Notes under the pieces: model-generated
What the model saw: the letters and a program-made list of their open reading frames with translations, nothing else
What the model was told of the DNA's origin: nothing
The model's database searches: none
Assembly: GCA_965200145.1 (NCBI GenBank)
Contig: CBDATG010000002.1
Coordinates: 1,116,001 to 1,180,000, forward strand
Direction of reading: 5' to 3'
Length of the DNA stretch: 64,000 nt
Source of the DNA: CBDATG01 sp965200145
GTDB taxonomy: Bacteria > Chloroflexota > Dehalococcoidia > Lucifugimonadales > Lucifugimonadaceae
Position numbers and translations under genes: made by a program
Shown here: piece after piece, positions 47,085 to 56,115 of the stretch
How the letters are laid out: each line of letters begins with the position of its first letter
Numbering within the stretch: position 1 is the first letter of the stretch

Positions 47085-47738
47085 ATGGCAGAAATCGTTG
47101 TAGCAGGGCTAGGAAGATTCGGTACTAACGCCGCTACCACACTCTTCCAGCAAGGACACGACGTGCTCGCAATCGACCGATCCCAAGAGCGAGTCGACGC
47201 AATGGTCGGCAGAGTCACATACTCCGTCGCAGGTGACACCACCGACGAAACATTCATGCGCGAACTCGGCGTTCCTAACTACAACATCGCAATCGTCGCC
47301 ATCGGACGAAACGTCGAAGCAAGCGTCATGACATCCGTCCTGCTCGCATCATTCGAAATCAGACTCATCGTCGCAAGGGCAAACGGAAGCCTACACGCCG
47401 ACACACTAAACCGAATCGGATGCACGAGAGTTGTCAACGTTGAGGAAGAAGCAGGCGTAAGACTCGCCGACACCCTCTTCAACCCGAACGTCGAAGAATA
47501 CATTCCACTCGGACGAAACCTAGGCATCTCCAGAATGCCCATCCCTAGAAGGTTCAACAACATGACACTCGCTGATGCCGGATTCTCCACCGTCAGAGAC
47601 ATCGACGCACCATCCGCACTCGCAATCTTGCGCGGCGAAAACGCAAGACTCATGCCAAGCCTAGACGAACTCATCGCAGACGGTGATGCCATCGTCGTCG
47701 TCGGTGACAAAGACAGAGTCGACACTCTCACACGATGA
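47085..47738 (+). CDS. TrkA/KtrA-type RCK regulatory subunit
   Basis: A cytoplasmic nucleotide-binding regulator of the TrkH-like channel. The RCK_N Rossmann motif VVAGLGRFGTNAATTL is at the start, AIDRSQERVD ends strand 2 with an acidic residue for NAD(H)/ATP, and VAGDTTDE follows. A C-terminal RCK_C-like domain spans about 135-217. GAGAGCGA lies upstream of the ATG. Its TGA overlaps the next gene's ATG (ATGA), indicating coupling. Confidence 0.9.
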   Translation: MAEIVVAGLGRFGTNAATTLFQQGHDVLAIDRSQERVDAMVGRVTYSVAGDTTDETFMRELGVPNYNIAIVAIGRNVEASVMTSVLLASFEIRLIVARANGSLHADTLNRIGCTRVVNVEEEAGVRLADTLFNPNVEEYIPLGRNLGISRMPIPRRFNNMTLADAGFSTVRDIDAPSALAILRGENARLMPSLDELIADGDAIVVVGDKDRVDTLTR

Positions 47739-48217
47739 GATACTCTCGAATCCTCTGCATCGTCAACGGCTCCGACTCCGACAAGTACGCCGTTGAAGCC
47801 GCCGTCGACATGCTCACTCCTAGAAGACGAAGACTAAACCTCGTCTACGTAATCAGCGTACCGCGAACCGTCGCAATCGACGCACACCTGCCAGACGAGA
47901 TACATCGCGCGGAAGAAGCTCTCGCAAACGCAGAGGACATGACCGGCATAAACCCCGAAGACGTCTCAACCGTCATACTACAAGGACGAACACTCGGACC
48001 AATAATCCTACGAGAAGTCTTCGACCGTAGAATCTCCGCTATCGTTACCGCGATCGAACCCGTACACAGACTCGGAGGCTACGACATCGGGCAAGACACA
48101 CTCTACCTGCTTGAGAAATCACCCAGCTCCGTCATCGTAGTCCGAAGCCCAGCCGAAGCATGGATCGACGACACAGAAGCCAGCGCAGCAATAGCAGCCG
48201 GCACAAGACTCGGCTGA
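47735..48217 (+). CDS. universal stress protein family (UspA-like)
   Basis: A single Usp-like alpha/beta domain: MRYSRILCIVNGSDSDKYAV at the start and SSVIVVRSPAEAW at the end of the last strand. The ATP-binding G-2x-G-9x-G(S/T) motif is not clear: the equivalent segment reads EPVHRLGGYDIG, so it may not bind ATP. Embedded by a 4-bp overlap in the potassium gene cluster, it probably regulates or senses the transporter. Confidence 0.75.
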   Translation: MRYSRILCIVNGSDSDKYAVEAAVDMLTPRRRRLNLVYVISVPRTVAIDAHLPDEIHRAEEALANAEDMTGINPEDVSTVILQGRTLGPIILREVFDRRISAIVTAIEPVHRLGGYDIGQDTLYLLEKSPSSVIVVRSPAEAWIDDTEASAAIAAGTRLG

Positions 48218-48259
48218 CATAGCCATAGCCATAGCCCACAATACAAGCAACACGAACTC

Positions 48260-48709
48260 ATGAACATCATCGTAGCCGGACAAGACAGACTCGCCGTCGC
48301 AATGGCGGACATACTAAGCGCGTCCGGACACAACGTCAGAATCGTCGAAAACGACCACGCTCACCTCGAATCTATCCCCGAATACCTGTCCGAAAGACAG
48401 AACGTAACTCTAACCGAAGCAGACATCAGCCTAGGCGACACCTCAACTATCGAAGGCATCGAAGAGTGCGACATGTTCATCGCGGCCACAAGGTCCGACG
48501 CCGTTAACGGACTCATCGCAATGCAGGCAAAACTCGCTCTCAACACCCAACGCGTGCTAGCAGTAATCGTCGACAACAGACTCGCTACGACATACGAGCC
48601 ATTCGGTATCGACACGCTCAACCCAGATGCCGCAATCCTAGATAGCGTCTCGACAATGCTAGGCATAACCTCACGGCCAGAATCAAACGGCCAATCAGAC
48701 TCCAGCTAA
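48260..48709 (+). CDS. TrkA N-terminal (RCK_N) domain protein
   Basis: One Rossmann-type RCK_N domain only (149 residues). The glycine motif is degraded: NIIVAGQDRLAVAMAD has GxxxxA rather than GxGxxG, but VENDHAHL with an acidic end of strand 2 and EADISLGDTSTI match the fold. No RCK_C domain is present. The loss of the glycine motif suggests weak or no NAD binding; it may be a structural partner of the two full RCK proteins on either side. Confidence 0.8.
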   Translation: MNIIVAGQDRLAVAMADILSASGHNVRIVENDHAHLESIPEYLSERQNVTLTEADISLGDTSTIEGIEECDMFIAATRSDAVNGLIAMQAKLALNTQRVLAVIVDNRLATTYEPFGIDTLNPDAAILDSVSTMLGITSRPESNGQSDSS

Positions 48710-48757
48710 ACCGTCGCACCGCTTACTGCACACTTACAAACCGAAAGCACTCACCAG

Positions 48758-49441
48758 ATGTACGTACTCATAACAGGCGCAGGTGCCATCGGCACACGAT
48801 TCGCAAGCGCTCAGATTAACGCAGGCAACGAAGTCACAATCATCGACGTCAGCGAAACACGCATCCAAAAGGCCCAAGCCGCACTCGGAAACATCACCGT
48901 CGTCGGAGACGCAACACGCTCCGAAACCCTCATCAACGCCGGAATCCAACGCGCCGACGCGGTCATCGCACTTACCGGCGACGACGGCATAAACCTCGCA
49001 GTATGCCAGCTCGCCAAACAAGCTTTCAAAGTAAACACCGTCGCCGCAATAGCTAACTACAGCCACAACGCAGACATATTCCTCAGAGCAGGCGCAGACG
49101 AAATCGTTAACCGCACTGACATCACACTGGCAAACTTAACCGGCACACTCCTACAGCACCCGATGGCCGAACTCATGAACATCAACAGCCGCTATGACAA
49201 ACTCGTCACAATGCGAATACCTTCCGACGCCCCATCTGTGGGAAAGCAGATCGGCGACCTTGCCCTGCCTTACGGACTAATCATCGCTATCGTTATCTCC
49301 GAAACCGGCGAGCCGTCCGTACCGACCGAGGCCACCGTACTAATCGGCGGAGAAGAGGTTATTTCAAGCTGCCCACAAGAAGCTCTAGACGAGCTAGCAT
49401 ACGCGCTAACGGGCAAAGGCTGGATAACTGTATCAACCTAA
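48758..49441 (+). CDS. TrkA-type RCK protein with RCK_N and RCK_C domains
   Basis: An intact Rossmann start (YVLITGAGAIGTRFAS), IIDVSETRIQKA, and VVGDATRSETLINAGI are followed by an RCK_C domain (RYDKLVTMRIPSDAPSVGKQ to ATVLIGGEE). This is the third TrkA-like protein in the cluster and the closest to classic TrkA halves. The 227-residue length equals one half of E. coli-type TrkA. The C-terminal extension QEALDELAYALTGKGW is unusual. Confidence 0.88.
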   Translation: MYVLITGAGAIGTRFASAQINAGNEVTIIDVSETRIQKAQAALGNITVVGDATRSETLINAGIQRADAVIALTGDDGINLAVCQLAKQAFKVNTVAAIANYSHNADIFLRAGADEIVNRTDITLANLTGTLLQHPMAELMNINSRYDKLVTMRIPSDAPSVGKQIGDLALPYGLIIAIVISETGEPSVPTEATVLIGGEEVISSCPQEALDELAYALTGKGWITVST

Positions 49442-49446
49442 CGCAA

Positions 49447-49480
49447 CATCCTGACTATCCCGTATATCCCTGTTAATCCC
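49447..49480 (+). repeat. dispersed intergenic repeat, expanded copy
   Basis: CATCCTGACTATCCCG followed by TATATCCCTGTTAATCCC. It matches the 21-bp dispersed element with a short internal expansion. The copy ends exactly at the base before the pheA start codon. Confidence 0.45.
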
Positions 49481-50320
49481 ATGAAGCGCATCTCCTTCCT
49501 AGGCCCAGAAGGCACCTTCACAGACCACGCCGCTCACATATACGCCGGCGACAACGCCGAACGCATCCCATTCCCCGAGATGCACCAAGTTGTCGCAGCT
49601 CTAGAAGCCGGACACGTCGACGAAGCGGTAGCTCCAATCGAAAACAGCATCGGCGGCGCAATCATAGACATCGTCGACTACCTCATCAGGTCGGCATCAG
49701 CACGCATCAAAAACGAACTGCTACTCAACATCGAGCAATGCCTAATCGCCCAGCCAGGCACCAAACCCGAAGACATCAAGTCCGTGATGTCCAAACCCGA
49801 AGCACTAGCCCAGTGCCGCATATACCTCGAAAACAACCTGCCAAACGCCGAACGAATCCCAACACCTAGCACCGTCGAAGCGGTAAGCAACGTCAAGACC
49901 GGTGACAAATCCGCCGCCGCAATAGGACCCGCCAGAGCCGCACAACTCTTCCAACTCCCAATCCTGGCCAAGCCAATCCAAGACAGACAGAACAACACCA
50001 CCAGATTCGTAGTCCTAGCACACGAAGACCACGAACCAACAGACTCCGACAAGACAAGCTTGGTCTTCAGCTTCATGAACCGAGACGCACCCGGACAGCT
50101 ACACGCCGCACTAGGTGCATTCGCAACACGCAACATAAACCTAGCGCACATCGAATCAAGACCAACCGGCGAAGAACTAGGAACATACGTCTTCGTACTA
50201 GACATCCTAGGCCACCGAACCGACCCAGACGTCACAGCAGCCCTAGCAGACCTCTCCCGAACCGCCAGCTTCCTGAAAGTCCTAGGCTCATACCCAGCAG
50301 CCAAAGAACCCGCCGCCTAA
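49481..50320 (+). CDS. pheA: prephenate dehydratase
   Basis: It converts prephenate to phenylpyruvate for phenylalanine. The catalytic domain shows FLGPEGTFTDHAA, APIENSIGGAIIDIVDYL, and the active-site block NNTTRFVVL. A C-terminal ACT domain follows (QLHAALGAFATRNINLAHIESRPT), with the ESRP motif of feedback inhibition by phenylalanine. Length 279 fits the monofunctional enzyme without chorismate mutase. The ATG follows directly on a copy of the dispersed repeat, with no clear Shine-Dalgarno site. Confidence 0.95.
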   Translation: MKRISFLGPEGTFTDHAAHIYAGDNAERIPFPEMHQVVAALEAGHVDEAVAPIENSIGGAIIDIVDYLIRSASARIKNELLLNIEQCLIAQPGTKPEDIKSVMSKPEALAQCRIYLENNLPNAERIPTPSTVEAVSNVKTGDKSAAAIGPARAAQLFQLPILAKPIQDRQNNTTRFVVLAHEDHEPTDSDKTSLVFSFMNRDAPGQLHAALGAFATRNINLAHIESRPTGEELGTYVFVLDILGHRTDPDVTAALADLSRTASFLKVLGSYPAAKEPAA

Positions 50321-50473
50321 ACGGTAACAACGCGCCAAGTGGCAGCTCAAAGTCCGTCGTAACCGTCCCCGGGTGCGAATCCAACGCGGCACTCTATCGC
50401 GCCCATCTCAGCGGGAGTTCCAGACAGTTCACGTTCCGCCCAATCAGTCCCAGATGCCTTCGCCACCCTGCCA

Positions 50474-50503
50474 TTGACAACTTCACTCAAATCGCCTTAA
50501 CCT
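50474..50503 (+). promoter_or_regulatory. promoter of NERD-helicase 1, shared type
   Basis: TTGACA (50474-50479), 18-bp spacer, TAACCT (50498-50503), preceded by CCTTCGCCACCCTGCCA. The same block in nearly the same words stands before three other genes of this island (54946, 57320 and 60361). Confidence 0.65.
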
Positions 50504-50582
50504 CACTCCGCGCGGCGTCGGGACAACTGCCTACTACCCGATGACCGCGCGTCAAGCCAAACAACAACGAGGTCTCATACCC

Positions 50583-52493
50583 ATGGCACACATGATCCCC
50601 GAAAATCCGCATCCAGCATCAACGCGAAGCGAGAAGCGCGTCTTCAATGCCCTAATGGGATGCCCAGACGAATGGACCGTCTTCCACGGCATCGCACGAG
50701 CCGAGAAAACTAGCGGAAAGCGTCGCGTACCAGGCGGAGAATGCGACTTCATCGTATGCATCCCCGACACAGGTTGGATCGTCCTCGAAGTCAAAGGGCA
50801 AGGCGTTAGGTTCTCAAACAACGCTTGGATACGAGAGTACCAAGGCAAAGTTGACAACCTCCCCGAAACACCATTGACACAAGCACGCAACAACGCATAC
50901 GACATGCGAAATCACCTCGCTACCATAGATGCTCAACTTAGACACTGCCCATTCTTCTTCTGCGTCGCATTCCCATTTGAGTACGTCAGCGGACCCGAGA
51001 ACAACACAAGCAACACGCTCTCACCTCGAGACTGCGCCGACCCCGTAGGAATCCGAGCCGCCATAGATAGAATCGTTAGTGAACAGCAGGCACGAACGGG
51101 ACGAAGACGAAGACGCAACGTGCCCATCAACGACGTAATCGAAGCATTCAAAACCAAAGTCGAGGTAGCAGCAGACATGGTTATGCTCCAAACCGAAAGA
51201 ATGTTCCTGCACCTCTCAAACCAGCAGAGCTACTCCCTCGCACGCCTGGCATTCACCGACAAGGTACTAATCGAAGGACCGGCCGGAACCGGTAAGACCT
51301 TGCTCGCAATGTATATCGCACGCGAAGCCGCCGCATCAGGACTGAAGACGCTAATCCTCACTGACACCGCCGGCCAACGAGAGTGGATGCAGCTCGAAAC
51401 ATACGGTTCGCCATCCCTGACCGTGGACATCGATGCCCACTGGTTAACACGCATCATCGCAGACAACACCGGCCGACCACCGCTAAACGTCGCACTCGCA
51501 TCGATCGACCAGAAAATGGCAGAACTCCAACGCCAAAGAGAAGAACTCGTCAGATTCCAGCAACGCAAAGAAGACGGCGCACCGCAAACCAACCTCGGCG
51601 CAACAATCCCAACCAACCCGCGAGAAGCCCTAAACAACGTCGACGAAGCACAGCTAACCATGCTCACCGCCGCACTTGAGCACATCCAAATCAGCGGACA
51701 AAACCTCCCTTGGGACATGCTCGTGTGGGACGAGTTCCAGCACTTCCCGTTCCCTAAGACAGCAGCCGCTATCGTCAAGCAATTCAACAAGGTCAAAATC
51801 TTCGCCGACTTCCAACGACAAGACGCCCTCGGACGAACCGTCGACCGAGACCTACGATCATTGATCGTCAAAGAACTCCACACCGACCCGATACAACTCC
51901 AACGAAACTACAGAAACTCAGACAACATCGCTCACGCCGTTGAACGTTTAACAGGTTTCAACGTCGGCGAAACTCCCGGTGTGCCATCTCTAGACATCGA
52001 AATCCACTACATCGCGCAAGAGACATACAACGACGAAAACGTAGCCGCGCAAACAATCAGAACCGCGATTCAAGACCGAATCGAAGACCTACCCTACGCT
52101 CTAGGCGACGTATCAGGCAGAAGTGCCACCGTACTCGGAAACCTACCGCTCATCGAACGCGCTGTCCAGTGGGAAAGCACCATCGGCGAATACCCCATTA
52201 GAAGATTCGGAGGCAAAAACCTACCCGACGCAGAACCGCTAGAGTCGCACATCTGCATCTCAAGCATCAGCGAGTTCAGCGGACTCGAATCACCCGTAGT
52301 CCTATACGTAGAAGGACCAAACGACAACCCATCTCCCAACGCAGACAACCTAGCAGCATACACAAAATACGCCGCCCTAACACGCGCAAGAACACTACTC
52401 TGCATATACACCCCAGAAGCAAACCGCCAGTACTACCAAGACCGCCTACCACAAGCCAGACACATCCCACCAGACAACCGCCAGTCAGCCTAA
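50583..52493 (+). CDS. NERD nuclease-SF1 helicase fusion protein 1
   Basis: The protein has 636 residues from the ATG with GAGG upstream; homology with the next gene begins exactly there (MAxMIPE). The N-terminal NERD-type nuclease domain has GGECDFIVCI (Glu53, Asp55) and IVLEVKG (Glu69, Lys71), the E-D-ExK arrangement. A superfamily 1 helicase/ATPase follows: Walker A EGPAGTGKT around 231-239, WDEFQHF as Walker B, LQRNYRNSDNI, and the UvrD-type end TKYAALTRARTLL. NERD-helicases of this plan are known in anti-phage nuclease-helicase proteins and in repair. Tandem with a paralogue of identical length; defence is inferred from context. Confidence 0.87.
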   Translation: MAHMIPENPHPASTRSEKRVFNALMGCPDEWTVFHGIARAEKTSGKRRVPGGECDFIVCIPDTGWIVLEVKGQGVRFSNNAWIREYQGKVDNLPETPLTQARNNAYDMRNHLATIDAQLRHCPFFFCVAFPFEYVSGPENNTSNTLSPRDCADPVGIRAAIDRIVSEQQARTGRRRRRNVPINDVIEAFKTKVEVAADMVMLQTERMFLHLSNQQSYSLARLAFTDKVLIEGPAGTGKTLLAMYIAREAAASGLKTLILTDTAGQREWMQLETYGSPSLTVDIDAHWLTRIIADNTGRPPLNVALASIDQKMAELQRQREELVRFQQRKEDGAPQTNLGATIPTNPREALNNVDEAQLTMLTAALEHIQISGQNLPWDMLVWDEFQHFPFPKTAAAIVKQFNKVKIFADFQRQDALGRTVDRDLRSLIVKELHTDPIQLQRNYRNSDNIAHAVERLTGFNVGETPGVPSLDIEIHYIAQETYNDENVAAQTIRTAIQDRIEDLPYALGDVSGRSATVLGNLPLIERAVQWESTIGEYPIRRFGGKNLPDAEPLESHICISSISEFSGLESPVVLYVEGPNDNPSPNADNLAAYTKYAALTRARTLLCIYTPEANRQYYQDRLPQARHIPPDNRQSA

Positions 52494-52640
52494 CCTGTCC
52501 CATCAGCCGGCTGCCGCATGCACCCTCGCAACGCGTCTCTGAATCCAACGCGCCAACCGCCCGGACATCGCTCGCCCAAGATTCACACTCGCACAAGTGA
52601 CACGCCCGTCGTCCGCAAACCGATAGAACACGGCTCAATC

Positions 52641-54551
52641 ATGGCCCAGATGATCCCAGAAAGGCCTCACCCATCGTCAAACCAAAGCGAACGACGAGTT
52701 TTCAATGCATTCTCAGGTTGCCCCGAGTCCTGGACCGTCTTTCACGGATTAGCCCGAGCCGAGAAAACCAAAGGCAAACGTCGAGTCCCAGGTGGTGAGT
52801 GCGACTTCGTCGTATGCATTCCCGATGTCGGGTGGGTCGTCGTTGAGGTCAAGGGGCACGGAGTGAAGTACTTCAACTACGAATGGGTACGCGAATACCG
52901 AGGCCGCCGTCAAACTCTTGATGAATCGCCAATGGAGCAGGCACAACAGAACGCATTTGACATGCGACGGTACCTGGCACAGACGAACCCTGAACTTGAA
53001 AGATGCCCGTTCTTCTTCGCCGTCGCGTTCCCATTTCACGACGTCGGCGGACCTGAAATCAGCCCGGGAAACACACTCGCGCCTACCGACTGCGCCGACC
53101 CCGCAAGTATCCAAGCCGGAATCAATAGAATTGTTAATGACACTCGGGAGCGCACCGGAGTCAGACCGTGTAGTGCCGCGCTGATCAGTGACGTAATCGA
53201 AGCGTTCAAAACCAAAGTCGAGGTAGCTGCTGACATGGTGATGCTCCAGAACGAACTGTCATCCCTAGAGTTTTCTAACGAACAGAGCGACGCTATCCCG
53301 CGCATCGCTTTCACCGACAAGGTGCTCGTTGAAGGCCCTGCAGGAACCGGAAAGACACTCCTCGCAATGCACATCGCGAGAGAAGCCGCGGCATCGGGAT
53401 TAAAGACACTCGTCCTCACCGACACCGAAGGACAGCGCGAATGGATGCAACTCGAAACTTTCGGTTCTCCTGGACTGGCAGTCGACACAGATGCCCATTG
53501 GTTGACGAGGCGAATCCTCGATGTGGTGGGACCGCCACCAGTAGATGTCGCCATCGCATCAATCGACAAAACCGTCGCCGACCTCCAACACCGACGCCAG
53601 CAACTCGTCGATGTCCAGAACGCACAGGAACCAGCAGCGCACATCCCGAACGACAATCAATCCAGGCCCAGCAACATGCGCGAAGCACTGGACAACGTTG
53701 ACGATGCACAGCTACGGACGCTCAATAACGCTTTCGAGATACTCAACCACAGCGATAGAAAACTACCGTGGGACATCCTCGTATGGGACGAGTTCCAGCA
53801 CTTCCCATTCCCCAAAACCGCCGCCGCGATCGTGCAACACTTCAACAGAGTAAAGATATTCGCCGATTTTCAAAGACAGGACGAACTCGGACAAGCCGTT
53901 GACCGCGACCTCAGAACACTGGTCCTCAACGAGCTATCAACCAACCCGATCAAACTGGCACGCAACTATAGAAACTCCAGCAACATCGCATCAGCCGTCA
54001 AAAGCCTATCAGGCTTCGATGTCGGAGAACCGCGACCGGTTGACGCACTACAAGTCGAAGTCCACTACGTCTCAATGAAGGCGTTCGAAGACGACTACAT
54101 CGCAACCCAGACCGTCAGAGCCGCACTCGAAAACCGAATCGAAGACCTACCATACGCCCTTGGAGATGTCTCCGGAAGGATCGCCACCATACTCGGCAAT
54201 CAATCTCTCATACGCCGAGCATTCCAGTGGGAAAGCACCATACACGACTACCCGATACGAAGATTCGAAGGCAGGGGACTGCGCGACGCAGAACCTCTAG
54301 AACCCCACGTCTGCATCTCAAGCATAAGCGAGTTCAGCGGGTTGGAGAGCCCCGTAGTCCTCTTCGTAGAAGGCAAGAACGACGGCATAACTCCGCCTAT
54401 CAACAGCATAGCGGCACACACAAAATACGCCGCCCTGACACGCGCAAGAACCCTGCTATGCATCTACACCCCAGAAGCAAACCGCGACTACTACCAAGAC
54501 CGCTTACCAGAAGCCAGACACATCCCACCGGACAACCCCCAGTCAACGTAA
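52641..54551 (+). CDS. NERD nuclease-SF1 helicase fusion protein 2
   Basis: Paralogue of the preceding gene, also 636 residues and colinear along its whole length, with the same nuclease residues (GGECDFVVCI, VVVEVKG), Walker A EGPAGTGKT and WDEFQHF. It diverges most between about 330 and 375 and in the NERD-helicase linker. The start at 52641 is set by alignment with copy 1. No copy of the shared promoter precedes it; the 147-bp gap suggests cotranscription from the first gene. Intact active-site residues in both copies argue that both are functional and perhaps differ in target. Confidence 0.87.
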   Translation: MAQMIPERPHPSSNQSERRVFNAFSGCPESWTVFHGLARAEKTKGKRRVPGGECDFVVCIPDVGWVVVEVKGHGVKYFNYEWVREYRGRRQTLDESPMEQAQQNAFDMRRYLAQTNPELERCPFFFAVAFPFHDVGGPEISPGNTLAPTDCADPASIQAGINRIVNDTRERTGVRPCSAALISDVIEAFKTKVEVAADMVMLQNELSSLEFSNEQSDAIPRIAFTDKVLVEGPAGTGKTLLAMHIAREAAASGLKTLVLTDTEGQREWMQLETFGSPGLAVDTDAHWLTRRILDVVGPPPVDVAIASIDKTVADLQHRRQQLVDVQNAQEPAAHIPNDNQSRPSNMREALDNVDDAQLRTLNNAFEILNHSDRKLPWDILVWDEFQHFPFPKTAAAIVQHFNRVKIFADFQRQDELGQAVDRDLRTLVLNELSTNPIKLARNYRNSSNIASAVKSLSGFDVGEPRPVDALQVEVHYVSMKAFEDDYIATQTVRAALENRIEDLPYALGDVSGRIATILGNQSLIRRAFQWESTIHDYPIRRFEGRGLRDAEPLEPHVCISSISEFSGLESPVVLFVEGKNDGITPPINSIAAHTKYAALTRARTLLCIYTPEANRDYYQDRLPEARHIPPDNPQST

Positions 54552-54761
54552 CGAAACCATCCAACCTGCGGGGCACCGCGGCCAGCCGCAGAACTGGGCG
54601 GTCGCCAAGTCCAGCGCAAATTACGCATCGCCGGCTCCAACGCGGAATACCCGACGACCCCGCGGCATAGCCAAACACCAGACACCTTCCGAGCCGCCGA
54701 GCCCACACGCACAACCGGACCCATCCTGTCCGGCGACTCCCGCACCGCGTCACAAACGCAG

Positions 54762-54800
54762 ACCCACACGTAGGGGCGGTTCGTGAACCGCCCACGACCC
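54762..54800 (+). repeat. palindromic REP-like repeat, copy 1
   Basis: Inside the repeat, arms GGGCGGTTC and GAACCGCCC (54774-54793) flank a 2-nt centre GT. The flanking words ACCCACACG, TAGG and ACGACCC also match copies 2 and 3. Confidence 0.75.
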
Positions 54801-54945
54801 AAACACGCTCAGTCTCGCATAACTCCCGACACGGATTGAACATCGCCAGACCGATGTTATCGAACACAACATCTACGGCTTACCACTACCGCTCCGCAGG
54901 TTCTCAATCCTCCTGAGCTCTTGTTCAGCCTTCGCCACCTACCCA

Positions 54946-54975
54946 TTGACTTAAACTCTGATGCCCCCGTAACCT
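54946..54975 (+). promoter_or_regulatory. promoter of the effector gene, shared type
   Basis: TTGACT (54946-54951), 18 bp, TAACCT (54970-54975). CCTTCGCCACCTACCCA stands just upstream. The conserved leader ending GAAGAGAGGTTAC before the start codon follows at 55020-55032. Confidence 0.6.
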
Positions 54976-55037
54976 CATGCCATCGACTGCTCAACATCAG
55001 TCGCGCACAGATCACACAAGAAGAGAGGTTACAAGCC

Positions 55038-56078
55038 ATGACTCGTAACAGAATAGAGGTCCGCCAGCCTGTGTCCGATAACCAATGCAGAATATGGCCG
55101 GAGTGCGCCGCAAAGAAAGTGTCGGACATCTGGAACGACCCCGGAGCCTTTGAAGTACTCGAATCTCCGCGCGCCGGAGGCAGCTATAGGATCAGTGAGC
55201 AAGCAACTTGGTGGACCGAACACAACACCGACGAGGAGTCTCAGAGAATCAAAGCCCGATTGACGACAGTGCTGCTCAACGCGTACCTCCAGGGCAACGC
55301 TATGCCGACGGTAACCTACGACATGATCCAGCGGGCCAGGACCTCTCTACCACTCAGCGCTCACCAACGCGCCGAGAGACTCCTCCGCCACATCGTCGAA
55401 TCAAACCCAGATGTCGCATTCTCAACGGCATTGGTCGGCGACTTGCACGCTCCTTATGCATCGCGCCTTCCTCTTTCCTACTCAGCTATGGCATGGTCAG
55501 AGTCAACAACTTGGCATGAAGTTGAATTCTTGTTGGATTACTTGCGGGGTCAAGAGTTCGTGGTCATCAACAAACACGACATCGGTCTTGATGTCACCGT
55601 GACGGTCCAAGGACACGCCCATGTAGCCAGCCAGCTAACCTCCACCAACTCATCTCAAGCATTCGTGGCCATGTGGTTTGACGAGTCCATGGATACCGTC
55701 TACAGCGATGCCATCGGACCCGCGATCAGAGACGCAGGGTACCGACCGTTCAGGATCGACCAGACCCATTCACTTAGAAAGGTCGATGACGAGATCATCG
55801 CTCAGATCCGCCTATCCAAATTCGTCGTGGCCGATTTCACCCACGGGGTTAAGGACGTTCGTGGCAGTGTCTACTACGAAGCAGGGTTCGCACACGGACT
55901 CAACCTTCCAGTGATTTTCGCGGCTCGGGAAGGAACACAACCGCACTTCGATACTAGACAATACCCTCACATCATGTGGAAAACGCCCGAAGAACTCAGA
56001 ACTCAACTAACAAACCGCATCCTAGCTTTACCCGAACTAGGCCCGGGCCGAACCCACACCCGTAGGGGCGGTTCGTGA
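55038..56078 (+). CDS. IWPE-family protein with C-terminal deoxyribosyltransferase/TIR-like effector domain
   Basis: The protein has 346 residues from the ATG after AGAGAGGTTAC. Residues 15-55 carry the family motif NQCRIWPECAAKKV and ESPRAGGSYRI. A helical middle and a predicted winged helix (about 159-197, EVEFLLDYLRGQEFVVIN) follow. Residues 207-320 form the C-terminal domain: SQAFVAMWFDESMD, GYRPFRID, KFVVADFTHG (Asp266), VYYEAGFAHGLNLPVIF (Glu281) and HFDTRQYPHIMW. This matches the nucleoside 2-deoxyribosyltransferase/TIR-like fold found in many conflict-system effectors, where it cleaves N-glycosidic bonds, for example of NAD-like nucleotides. The last six residues and the stop codon lie inside a palindromic repeat. 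Enzymatic activity is inferred only. Confidence 0.8.
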   Translation: MTRNRIEVRQPVSDNQCRIWPECAAKKVSDIWNDPGAFEVLESPRAGGSYRISEQATWWTEHNTDEESQRIKARLTTVLLNAYLQGNAMPTVTYDMIQRARTSLPLSAHQRAERLLRHIVESNPDVAFSTALVGDLHAPYASRLPLSYSAMAWSESTTWHEVEFLLDYLRGQEFVVINKHDIGLDVTVTVQGHAHVASQLTSTNSSQAFVAMWFDESMDTVYSDAIGPAIRDAGYRPFRIDQTHSLRKVDDEIIAQIRLSKFVVADFTHGVKDVRGSVYYEAGFAHGLNLPVIFAAREGTQPHFDTRQYPHIMWKTPEELRTQLTNRILALPELGPGRTHTRRGGS

Positions 56079-56098
56079 ACCGCCCACGACCCCAGCCA
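56048..56098 (+). repeat. palindromic REP-like repeat, copy 2
   Basis: Arms GGGCGGTTC and GAACCGCCC at 56066-56085. The TGA stop of the upstream effector gene (56076-56078) falls in the centre of the palindrome, so the repeat supplies the protein's end. The flanks match copy 3 for tens of bases. Confidence 0.78.
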
Positions 56099-56115
56099 GG
56101 TCAGGTCTGATGCAC

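Larger units (their letters stand above)
54552..55037. other. intergenic region with palindromic repeat and shared promoter
   Basis: About 490 bp. It holds repeat copy 1 (54762-54800) and the shared promoter with the leader of the effector gene (54946-55037), listed separately. The first 200 bp show no recognisable coding frame; open minus-strand frames there have no family features. Confidence 0.6.

Noticed and set aside
50321..50460. Possible tRNA (GGGTGCGAATCC resembles a T-loop)
   Set aside because: No matching acceptor, D or anticodon arms could be folded around it.
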